Below, one piece after another: positions 25,397 to 32,085 of a stretch of DNA of 32,085 nucleotides. Numbering within the stretch: position 1 is the stretch's first letter; every line of letters starts with the position of its first letter. The notes beneath the pieces were generated by a model. The model made no database searches. It was not told the DNA's origin and worked only from the letters and a program-made list of their open reading frames with translations. The position numbers and the translations under genes were made by a program. Source of the stretch: Chthonomonadaceae bacterium (lineage in GTDB: Bacteria > Armatimonadota > Chthonomonadetes > Chthonomonadales > Chthonomonadaceae); the NCBI GenBank assembly GCA_027450145.1, contig DAIDKH010000017.1:29716-61800 (forward strand), in the 5' to 3' direction.

Positions 25397-26017
25397 CTAC
25401 TGAATTTTAACGAGCGTAACAGTAAAATCCAGCACGGCGTTGGGTGGTATTGCGCGAGTAGGCGGTGTCGCGCCGTACGCTAGATTAGCAGGTATCACCA
25501 ATTTCCTGGTTCCGCCCACTTTCATGCCCGAAACACCTTCGTCCCAGCCGGCAATTACCTGGCCAGCGCCAACGGTGAACGAAAATGGTTGAACATGGCC
25601 AAACTTAGGGTCGACGTTGCTGTCAAAAACGGTGCCGTCGGTCAACGAACCGGTATAATTTACCTGCACGCTGTCACCGGTCTTCGCAGTAGCGCCGGTT
25701 CCTATTTGTGTATCTTCATATTGTAAGCCGTCGGCTAACTTGATCATCGTTGGTTTCCTGGTGGCGGCCACCGCAGTGCTCTTTGAGGGAGACGCAGCCG
25801 TGGCTTCTTTCTTCGGCTGTGGTTTTACAGAATGTTTTGTAGCCATTGTGCTTGGCTGCGGCGCCCCTGTGGTTGGCTGCGGTGAAGCAGTGGAGGTAGC
25901 AGGTGGCGTACTGGGCTGAGGTGTGGGAGTGCTGGAATCTGCTGGCTTTCCAGATTGGCACCCCGACAACAAACTAGCTGCCAGCACCAGGATTGCTGCC
26001 GTTCCTGAAATGCGCAT
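25397..26017 (-). CDS. FKBP-type peptidyl-prolyl isomerase lipoprotein
   Basis: 206 residues. A lipoprotein signal with lipobox LSGC puts the acylated cysteine at C20. A Pro/Ser/Thr/Ala-rich linker follows (about 25-90), long enough to carry the catalytic domain away from the membrane. Residues about 98-206 are a complete FKBP domain: GDSVQVNYTGSLTDGTVFDS, PFSFTVGAGQVIAGWDEGV, GMKVGGTRKLVIPANLAYG and FTVTLVKIQ. It speeds proline cis-trans isomerisation in envelope proteins. The start ATG has GAGGAG about 13 bases upstream, longer than ideal. It is upstream of htrA on the same strand but has its own terminator; both fit envelope protein quality control. Confidence 0.93.
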   Translation of the reverse strand: MRISGTAAILVLAASLLSGCQSGKPADSSTPTPQPSTPPATSTASPQPTTGAPQPSTMATKHSVKPQPKKEATAASPSKSTAVAATRKPTMIKLADGLQYEDTQIGTGATAKTGDSVQVNYTGSLTDGTVFDSNVDPKFGHVQPFSFTVGAGQVIAGWDEGVSGMKVGGTRKLVIPANLAYGATPPTRAIPPNAVLDFTVTLVKIQ

Positions 26018-26321
26018 AGAAATCTTGTGTCTCCTCTATGAGATTGTCGCTGTAACAATGACAACGGGGTTGAACGCGTGACAGCAAATAGTATACACTG
26101 CGTCAACGTACGCGCCTATTCGGCGTCCCTATTTGTCCGACCACTGTAGTGCCCCCGTAAGGTAATTAAGCCTGGCGTGGATGAGCATCCTGCAATAACC
26201 CGCATGTGCATAGATTGCACTAAGTTGCTAACCGCGATTAGGAGTGCATTACAGCAACATCCGAAGGCGTTCCTTCGTTAATTATATAACGGTAAAGTTT
26301 TCAAAGGAGTTGAATCCGGTA
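26018..26321. other. divergent intergenic region FKBP / TolC-like gene
   Basis: About 300 bases. It contains a TATACT -10-like box for the FKBP gene (26095-26090, minus) without a good -35, a GTGCA-TAGAT-TGCAC dyad (26206-26220), and a CGAAGG-CGTT-CCTTCG hairpin (26262-26277) in the presumed leader of the TolC-like gene. No gene seen. Confidence 0.45.
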
Positions 26322-28073
26322 ATGTACCCCAACAAATCGATGCGATTAAACGTGATTGCCGCCACTTTTGGCGGACTATCGCTCATGTCATTTAGCGCAG
26401 GTGCTCAGCAGCCGTCTCCATCTCTGCCACCTGCTAAACCGCTGCCGGTGCCAACAGGTGTCGTTCCACTGCCCTCGGGGGCACCTGAAACACGACCGCT
26501 ATCGGTACCCACTGCTCCTGCAGTACCCGCCGCGCCTGCATACAAACCGCTTCTCGTTTCTCCACGGCTGCAGGCAATCAACGGCTACCTCAGCGGCAAG
26601 CCGGTTACGCTGAGGGAAGCCATCGGCATAGGCCTTGCGTTAAGCCCCGATATGGCCCGTGCAGTAGCAAATTTGCTGATAGCCGAGGGGAACACCAGTG
26701 CGGCACGTGCGGCACTCAATCCCAGCGCCAATATTAACAGCCAGATAACGGAATTTGATGCGGCTACCAACGCCAGCTTTGCCGGAACCTCGCTCACCTT
26801 AGTTAATCAATTCAACCCAGTAGTCACTGCTCAGGCTAACATGCCCATCGATGTCACGGGCTTATTGCGAGCAGCTGTCACACAAGCGCAATTTCAGCAG
26901 GCAGCGGCGCGTATTGGTGTTAATCAGGTGCGCAGTCAGATAGTGTTTAATGTTCAAAATTCATTCTATGCCGTGTTACGTGCTCAAGCGCAGCTGGCTG
27001 TTACGGCGGACACAGTAAAATCCGACCTGCGTCAGCTGGATGATGCACAGAAAAACTACGCTGCCGGTACAGCACCCAGGTTCGACGTACTTACTGCGCA
27101 AACGAATGTCGCAACCGCCCAGGATTCTTTCCTGCAGGCTCAGCGCGGAGTTAGCCTTGCACTCCTCAGTCTGAAGCAGGCTATGGGAATCGACGTGGAT
27201 TCGCCTATAACCATTTCCGATGTCAATGCAGTACCAAGCCTGCCAGAAGCAGATCAGGTTGCGCCAGCAGCTTCTGAGACTACGGCCGCGCCCTCTCTAG
27301 AGCCCCAGAGATATACTGGTCCAACCCCCACGCAGCAACTGGAAAAAACGCTGCCGGGCGCGAGTGCAGTAGCCATGCCGGGCAGTTCATCCTCTGCAAC
27401 CCTCGTTCAGGACCCCATCCACATGGGGCCGGCCGTTGAACCGCTTATTACAGAAGCATTGGACCATCGTCCCGACATCCTCGCAGCAGATGCGCAGGTA
27501 GACGCGGGCAAGAAGGGGATTTATCTCGCCAGGGCCAGCATGCTGCCGCAGCTCTCCCTTGGCATGGCTTACACATTAAATCCTAACGCCGCCGGATTTA
27601 CGAGGTATAACCAGTTTGCAGCTACGCTTAACGTAACGCTGCCGTTGTGGGACGGTGGGCTTTCCCGCGCAAGAATGCACGAGGCGCAGGGAGCAGAGGC
27701 CGAAGCAATCGTGCAACGTCGAGCGGTGGTGGATGCCGCCAAACTCCAGGTGCGACAGGCCTACCTTGCCTTGCTGCAGGCCAGAGACCGCGTTGCCGTG
27801 GCCAACACAGCTTTGCAGCAGGCTCAAGAGGCATACAGGTTAGCGCAGGTTCGCTACCGTGCGGGAGTATCTCAGCAGCCGGGAGTGTCACCCATTCTAG
27901 AGTTGTCCAACTCCCAAGCTAGCCTTACTCAGGCACAATCTAACCGAGTGAGCGCACTTTACGATTACTACACAGCACGGGCCGCCTTAGATCAGTCGGT
28001 CGGGCGCAATGCGTTTGTAGGTGTCGGTCCTGGGTACGCAACTGTGCCAAATCAGAAGCACCTCCCACGATAA
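26322..28073 (+). CDS. TolC-family outer membrane efflux protein
   Basis: 583 residues from ATG 26322; AAGGAG lies 12 bases upstream. The frame is open further upstream to 26244, but those codons precede the ribosome-binding site. Signal peptide about 1-34 (VIAATFGGLSLMSFSAGA), then a Pro-rich segment (about 35-90). Two outer-membrane-efflux repeats follow: about 100-310 (LTLREAIGIGLALSPD-like start, FNVQNSFYAVLRAQAQLAVT, FDVLTAQTNVATAQDS) and about 390-570 (ALDHRPDILAADAQVDAG, LQVRQAYLALLQARDRV, LELSNSQASLTQAQSN). A non-conserved Pro/Ala/Ser-rich stretch of some 70 residues separates them. It should form a trimeric channel through the outer membrane for efflux or type I secretion. No MFP or inner-membrane partner is in the window. 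Followed 28 bases later by the Kdo-hydroxylase-like gene. Confidence 0.92.
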   Translation: MYPNKSMRLNVIAATFGGLSLMSFSAGAQQPSPSLPPAKPLPVPTGVVPLPSGAPETRPLSVPTAPAVPAAPAYKPLLVSPRLQAINGYLSGKPVTLREAIGIGLALSPDMARAVANLLIAEGNTSAARAALNPSANINSQITEFDAATNASFAGTSLTLVNQFNPVVTAQANMPIDVTGLLRAAVTQAQFQQAAARIGVNQVRSQIVFNVQNSFYAVLRAQAQLAVTADTVKSDLRQLDDAQKNYAAGTAPRFDVLTAQTNVATAQDSFLQAQRGVSLALLSLKQAMGIDVDSPITISDVNAVPSLPEADQVAPAASETTAAPSLEPQRYTGPTPTQQLEKTLPGASAVAMPGSSSSATLVQDPIHMGPAVEPLITEALDHRPDILAADAQVDAGKKGIYLARASMLPQLSLGMAYTLNPNAAGFTRYNQFAATLNVTLPLWDGGLSRARMHEAQGAEAEAIVQRRAVVDAAKLQVRQAYLALLQARDRVAVANTALQQAQEAYRLAQVRYRAGVSQQPGVSPILELSNSQASLTQAQSNRVSALYDYYTARAALDQSVGRNAFVGVGPGYATVPNQKHLPR

Positions 28074-28101
28074 GCAGTCCATCAGGAGGGTATGACCCAA
28101 T

Positions 28102-28998
28102 ATGCAGGTAGTTACGATAGACACAAGTTTGATTGGCGACCAGTACGGAGACGAGCTATGTCGACACCTTGAAGCCGGCGATATTCTCATGATGGAGCAT
28201 GCACCATTTGCTCCTGTGGAAGCCGATCGCGTGTTTCTAAGAGATCAGAAGCAGTCGGAAAGCAGCGCATTTAAAAACATTGCCTACAAACCGCATCTCA
28301 ACAAAACAACGGGGCTAAGTGCCGACAGCGGCATGGATTGCGATACTGTTCATAGAATTCTTTCTACCTACTCGAACGGGGCAGTGGATTACGTGAGCAG
28401 ACTGCTGCCGCGTTATGGAAGGAAATGGCGCCTTGATTTCGCCACATATAGGCCCGTAGAAGAAGAAGGACGCGACCTGCCGCTGAAGCGCCGTAATGAC
28501 CTCATGCACGTCGATGCCTTTCCCACTCGGCCTACAAACGGCGGACGTATTCTGCGGATATTTACTAACATCCACCCGTCGAAGCCACGGGTTTGGGTCA
28601 CCTCCGACCCTTTTGAAGATCTATGTCGCGACTATGCTATCGCCGCTGGTTTGGGTAGCGTCACATCCGCAGGCGCCGTACTCAAGCGTGCTGCCGGACG
28701 TGCAGCCCGTCTCATCGGGATGAAAGCCCCAAAACGAACTGCATATGATGATTTCATGCAAGGATTCCACCATTACCTCAAAGCCAACGATGAGTTCCAG
28801 AAAACGAGGATGCGTGACACAACGCCCTTCGCGGCAGGTACCACTTGGATGGCATTTACCGACCAGATTGCGCACTCGGTAAAATCCGGGCAGTATGCAA
28901 TTGAACAGACCTGCATTGTTCCCGTGGAAGCAATGGTGGATCCGGACAGGGCGCCAGTATCGGTCCTTGAAAGAATCGCGGGTTGTAAGCTTGTCTAA
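28102..28998 (+). CDS. kdoO: Kdo hydroxylase family protein (Fe(II)/2-oxoglutarate dioxygenase-like)
   Basis: 298 residues from ATG 28102 with AGGAGG 11-12 bases upstream. The central segment [20 protein letters not shown] is characteristic of the Kdo_hydroxy family; H136 and D138 form the HxD iron-binding pair and H258 (DQIAHSV) is the likely third ligand. The family enzyme KdoO hydroxylates C-3 of a 3-deoxy-D-manno-octulosonic acid residue in lipid A-Kdo core, on the cytoplasmic face of the inner membrane. This implies that the organism makes Kdo-containing LPS. It is tightly linked to the TolC-like gene upstream and the dehydrogenase downstream, on the same strand. The substrate is inferred from family only. 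Confidence 0.85.
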   Translation: MQVVTIDTSLIGDQYGDELCRHLEAGDILMMEHAPFAPVEADRVFLRDQKQSESSAFKNIAYKPHLNKTTGLSADSGMDCDTVHRILSTYSNGAVDYVSRLLPRYGRKWRLDFATYRPVEEEGRDLPLKRRNDLMHVDAFPTRPTNGGRILRIFTNIHPSKPRVWVTSDPFEDLCRDYAIAAGLGSVTSAGAVLKRAAGRAARLIGMKAPKRTAYDDFMQGFHHYLKANDEFQKTRMRDTTPFAAGTTWMAFTDQIAHSVKSGQYAIEQTCIVPVEAMVDPDRAPVSVLERIAGCKLV

Positions 28999-29063
28999 CC
29001 TGCAGGAAACGTTGCTGCTCCGCATTTCACACCCAATTAAACAAATTTATAAGAGGTAAATCT

Positions 29064-30110
29064 ATGACTCAAATTAAGGCATTTTCCGCCGTGAATGAGA
29101 CGGCGCCGTTGTCCGCGGCCACCATAGAGCGCAGACTTCCCAAAGACAACGACGTATCCATCAATATTGAGTATTGTGGTATCTGCCACACAGACATCCA
29201 TCAGGTCCGCAATGAGTGGGGCGGCTCCATCTATCCCATGGTACCTGGCCATGAGATTACGGGAATTGTAGCAGAAGTCGGCGCTAAGGTAACAAAATTC
29301 AAGGTCGGCGACCGAGTAGGTGTCGGATGCTTCGTCGATTCCTGCAGAACGTGTACTGAGTGCAAGGATGGCCTTGAACAGTACTGTTCCAACGGGTTGG
29401 TACTTACATACAACAGTACGGAGCATGATGGCACACCAACCATGGGAGGGTACTCAGAAAAGATTGTCGTAAACGAAGATTACGTTCTTCGCATTCCGGC
29501 CAACCTCCCGCTGGATGCAGCGGCGCCACTGCTGTGCGCAGGTATCACCCTCTACTCGCCACTAAGACACTGGGGAACAGGGAGAGGCAAGAAGGTGGCT
29601 ATTATCGGCCTGGGCGGCCTGGGTCATATCGGCGTTAAAATAGCCCACGCAATGGGAGCCGAGGTAACAGTGCTGAGCCAATCTCTTAAGAAGAAGGAGG
29701 AAGGGCTAAAGCTTGGCGCCGATCACTACTACGCGACGAGCGATCCAGAAACCTTTACTGAGCTTCAGGGCAGGTTTGACCTTATCATTAATACGGTGTC
29801 GGCGGCACTGGATTGGAACCTCTATCTGAATCTCCTCAAGCGCGACGGAGCATTGGTGGTAGTAGGAATACCCGACACGAACATCCCGGTGAATGCCTTC
29901 CCCCTCGTCATGGGTCGGAAATCAGTAGCTGGATCGCTCATCGGTGGTATAAAGGAAACCCAGGAGATGCTGGATTTCTGCGGCGCCCACAACATCGCCT
30001 GTGACATAGAACTAATACCCATTCAGAAGGTAAATGAAGCGTATGAACGGGTATTGAAAAGTGATGTAAAATTCCGTTTCGTCATCGACATGGCGACGCT
30101 TAAAGCGTGA
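29064..30110 (+). CDS. zinc-dependent NAD(P) alcohol dehydrogenase (YahK/CAD type)
   Basis: 348 residues from ATG 29064 with AGAGGT 7 bases upstream. Catalytic zinc ligands: C41 in [12 protein letters not shown]63-E64 in PGHE, and C158 in [13 protein letters not shown]. Structural zinc: C94, C97, C100, C108. The nucleotide-binding loop is GLGGLGHIG (182-190), and the following strand ends in LSQS, which favours NADP. Near-complete similarity in pattern to Escherichia coli YahK, an NADPH-dependent aldehyde reductase of the cinnamyl-alcohol-dehydrogenase branch, including [17 protein letters not shown] and VKFRFVID near the end. It likely reduces aldehydes broadly. It lies 65 bases after kdoO; a functional link is not obvious. 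Confidence 0.93.
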   Translation: MTQIKAFSAVNETAPLSAATIERRLPKDNDVSINIEYCGICHTDIHQVRNEWGGSIYPMVPGHEITGIVAEVGAKVTKFKVGDRVGVGCFVDSCRTCTECKDGLEQYCSNGLVLTYNSTEHDGTPTMGGYSEKIVVNEDYVLRIPANLPLDAAAPLLCAGITLYSPLRHWGTGRGKKVAIIGLGGLGHIGVKIAHAMGAEVTVLSQSLKKKEEGLKLGADHYYATSDPETFTELQGRFDLIINTVSAALDWNLYLNLLKRDGALVVVGIPDTNIPVNAFPLVMGRKSVAGSLIGGIKETQEMLDFCGAHNIACDIELIPIQKVNEAYERVLKSDVKFRFVIDMATLKA

Positions 30111-30204
30111 CATCTCCTACCGCGGGCCTATCAGCGCGGGGTTATCGATCCCGTGCTTATATACAAAAGCCCACTGCGTCGACTAGATGCCACGGTAGAC
30201 ATGT

Positions 30205-30290
30205 AGCGGCTGAGGAAGAGCCTCCGACCCCTGGCACTCGCTACGCTCGCAGAATGAGGGAGTAGGGGAGACAGAGGCTGCTGCATAACG
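30205..30290. repeat. GC-rich imperfect inverted repeat downstream of the dehydrogenase
   Basis: AGCCTC then CCCCT pair with AGGGG then GAGGCT across an interior containing ACTC/GAGT and a CGCTACGCTCGC core. It lies in the 257-base gap between two converging genes. It may act as a shared 3'-end structure or be an intergenic repeat element; no T-run. Confidence 0.4.
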
Positions 30291-30367
30291 CATGAAAGTA
30301 CAGAGCAACGACCAGAAGCAGAAGGCAAGTTTTTTACTTCGTAGGGTGTTACCCTGTCTGTAACTTC

Positions 30368-31468
30368 TTACCCACGGGTTCGTCGGTGTGCCCATTGCAG
30401 AATGGGGTTTTCAAGGAAGCGCCAGCTTGCCGCCGCGAGGCAAACCGATCCGATTAGCGTGAGGGCCGCAAGCAGCTCCGTGCTGATATCACGGTGCGTG
30501 GCTTCCAAAATCGCCATAGAAACCGGCCAGGCGTAAAGATAGATTCCGTATGAGAAGTCGCCGTGTTTTGCTGCGCTGCGAAACGCGGGGGGAGCATAAA
30601 ACGCGAAGCTGAAAAGCAGAATGCCGAGGCACGGCGGCAGCAGCAGGGGCTGCAGATATGGACGAAATACGTAAAGAAGCAGACCTGCAGCGGCAGCACC
30701 AACTAGCAGAGGGGTGGGGCGAAGTTTGTTTTTGAATGCGAGGAAGCAAGCGCCGGTAAGAAAATAGAGAAAAAAGCGAGGCATCGCATACGGCCCGCTT
30801 ATTATGTTGAGCAGAGGGCTGCCGCTTCCCCAGTTTGTTGGCAGGCTGTGCATAGGCAGCCCGGGCAGTTGCAGAATGGCCAACGCTACGGTAGTTGTTG
30901 TGAGAAGCGCAGGTTTGCGAAACAGCCCCATGGCCGACACGGGAATGACAAGCAGATAGCAGAGAAACTCGTACTGGATTGTCCAGGTGGAACCGTTTAC
31001 GTTGGCATAGTGAAAGCCCTTAAACACCTTGGGAGAGTATGCCTTGAGAGCAGGGGTGTAAATAATGAACCATGCTGCATGGTGCACCGAGAGGTAACCG
31101 CTTCTGTTCACCGCTCCCCACCACCCTACCACCCAGGTGGAGAAAAACATGGCAGCTATAAATGCAGGATATATGCGTGCCACCCTGCGAAGCAGGTATT
31201 GTTTATTGCCGCGGCAGCGCATATAGCTTTGCACAATCAGGTAGCCGCTGATGAGAAAGAAGCCATCTACTGCGAGCCCTCCCATGGTTAGGCTTCCGCC
31301 GGTGATTTGCATCAGCCACTCACGCTTTGCGGCCTGGGGGCCATACAACTGAGGCGGCACGTGGGAGAAAATGACCAGACAGGCAAAGAGCAAACGTAGA
31401 AAATCGAAGGCGTTGGCACTTCTTGCTTCGTCCGCAGTTTCATTTTGCAGTGCTGGTTTTTCGTACAT
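30368..31468 (-). CDS. acyltransferase 3 (OafA/WecH-like) integral membrane protein
   Basis: 366 residues from ATG 31468 with AAGGGA 6-7 bases upstream. The N-terminus has the family motif R-X10-H (Arg25 to His36 in FDFLRLLFACLVIFSH), followed by GGLAVDGFFLISGYLI and RRVARIYPA, all typical of Acyl_transf_3. About ten hydrophobic segments span the protein. It carries acyl groups (usually acetyl) across the cytoplasmic membrane onto surface glycans such as O-antigen, exopolysaccharide or peptidoglycan. There is no C-terminal SGNH domain, so it would act alone or with a separate partner. The acceptor is unknown; the neighbouring LPS-related gene makes LPS one candidate. Confidence 0.92.
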   Translation of the reverse strand: MYEKPALQNETADEARSANAFDFLRLLFACLVIFSHVPPQLYGPQAAKREWLMQITGGSLTMGGLAVDGFFLISGYLIVQSYMRCRGNKQYLLRRVARIYPAFIAAMFFSTWVVGWWGAVNRSGYLSVHHAAWFIIYTPALKAYSPKVFKGFHYANVNGSTWTIQYEFLCYLLVIPVSAMGLFRKPALLTTTTVALAILQLPGLPMHSLPTNWGSGSPLLNIISGPYAMPRFFLYFLTGACFLAFKNKLRPTPLLVGAAAAGLLLYVFRPYLQPLLLPPCLGILLFSFAFYAPPAFRSAAKHGDFSYGIYLYAWPVSMAILEATHRDISTELLAALTLIGSVCLAAASWRFLENPILQWAHRRTRG

Positions 31469-31851
31469 AACAGTTCCCTTGCTCGCGCAAATTCACCGTG
31501 GTGATATGTGTTTAAACAAATTAGGTGCTGCACTACCTCTTTCCTGCCGAACGCAGTCCTAACATGACAAATTGCAGGCTTCCTTTTCGCCCTGGTTTGC
31601 AGATTCGACATATCATGCACAAAATTGCCACAGGACATTGTGCGGTCGGACACGGACAAAACAGTTCGGTGTACCAGGTATCAACTGAAGTTGCTGCAGG
31701 AGCCCGAAGGCAGAGACTCCTGTCCAGACGCTTACGCGTCGCCCCCTCATCTCGTCACTCGCGCTGACCGTTGAAGGAGGGAGTAGCATAGAAAGAGGCT
31801 ACTTTACTACTAGGTGATCAACGATTTGGATGTTAATGGCAAGCACTGTTA

Positions 31852-31868
31852 TAAGCTTTAAAAGCTTA
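31852..31868. repeat. 17-bp perfect palindrome TAAGCTTT-A-AAAGCTTA
   Basis: Two perfect 8-base arms around one central base. Too tight for an RNA hairpin loop, so it reads as a DNA operator for a dimeric regulator, about 34 bases upstream of the predicted -35 box. Confidence 0.5.
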
Positions 31869-31901
31869 ACACAAATTTATTGTTTTCTTAATAATCAGCC
31901 T

Positions 31902-31930
31902 TTGTAATCGAGACGCGACTTTGTAATAAT
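31902..31930 (+). promoter_or_regulatory. predicted promoter pointing off the right edge
   Basis: TTGTAA (31902-31907), a 17-base spacer and AATAAT (31925-31930, 5 of 6 matches) on the plus strand; transcription would start near 31937 and run out of the window. Confidence 0.4.
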
Positions 31931-32085
31931 AGCCTTGTGTGCTGGTGCCTCGTTGCAGTGTTCGTCGACAAATCGCGTATGCAATGTATGTTTCAGTTTT
32001 CAGATTGTGCAGCAGGTTTCGTTACCTGCCTTTTGTGTACAACCAACTGTTTCTTACCTACCACTACTGCCGCGGAGAAAGTAAC

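Larger units (their letters stand above)
31469..32085. other. right-edge intergenic region, likely leader of a gene beyond the edge
   Basis: 617 bases without a credible gene. 31690-31790 is GC-rich with short hairpins (for example GACGC-TTAC-GCGTC). From about 31840 it becomes AT-rich and holds a perfect dyad and a promoter (listed separately). The final bases CGCGGAGAAAGTAAC contain a GGAG that could be a ribosome-binding site for a gene starting just outside. Confidence 0.5.

Noticed and set aside
30848-31291. 147-codon open frame on the plus strand
   Set aside because: Antisense to the acyltransferase gene with its R-X10-H motif.

Overview
The window looks like a chromosomal segment of a diderm bacterium, most likely an Armatimonadota relative (inference). 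Two things point there. One is a DUF1559-type prepilin with an [16 protein letters not shown] leader and an H-X9-DG motif, followed by a tiny lipoprotein. The other is the mix of secreted GH10, GDSL and DUF5695-like proteins. A Kdo-hydroxylase-like gene and a TolC-like gene imply an LPS-bearing outer membrane. Base composition is fairly even, and I see no transposase, integrase, CRISPR array or prophage block.

Layout. 1-873: the 5' part of nagA (amino-sugar catabolism), cut by the left edge. 1182-2849: a G5-3D (YabE-like) cell-wall protein followed 3 bp later by rsmA. 2833-3663: a small membrane protein and two convergent tRNA genes (Arg-TCG and Met-CAT), each with a near-consensus sigma70-type promoter. 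3825-4913: a secreted GH10 xylanase-like enzyme. 5271-5510: a 79-residue basic protein with a hydrophobic tail. 5542-9792: a PLD-nuclease/SF2-helicase/DUF3427 protein and an APH-fold kinase. 10306-11420: DUF1559 prepilin and small lipoprotein, separated by a strong hairpin.

11567-16936 (minus): the translation operon nusA-ylxR-infB-ylxP(DUF503)-rbfA-nrnA, with 4-bp overlaps at two junctions, a long nusA-ylxR spacer and no rimP directly upstream. 17182-21849 (minus): a two-gene secreted operon, an SGNH/GDSL hydrolase then a 1131-residue LamG plus DUF5695-like protein. 22043-23501: phoU, an FmdB-type zinc-ribbon protein and a 66-residue hypothetical protein. 23591-26017 (minus): an HtrA-type protease and an FKBP lipoprotein, each with its own signals (a clear promoter for htrA, a clear intrinsic terminator for the FKBP gene). 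26322-30110 (plus): TolC-like protein, Kdo-hydroxylase-like protein and a YahK-type zinc alcohol dehydrogenase, probably co-transcribed at least in part. 30368-31468: an acyltransferase-3 membrane protein. 31469-32085: no gene, but a perfect dyad and a promoter pointing off the right edge.

Functional themes are polysaccharide and amino-sugar use (nagA, GH10, GDSL, DUF5695-like), envelope construction and quality control (3D protein, HtrA, FKBP, TolC, KdoO, acyltransferase) and ribosome or translation maturation (rsmA, nusA to nrnA, tRNAs). The least explained parts are the helicase/kinase pair, the small basic protein beside it, and the regulatory dyads before htrA, before the prepilin and at the right edge.
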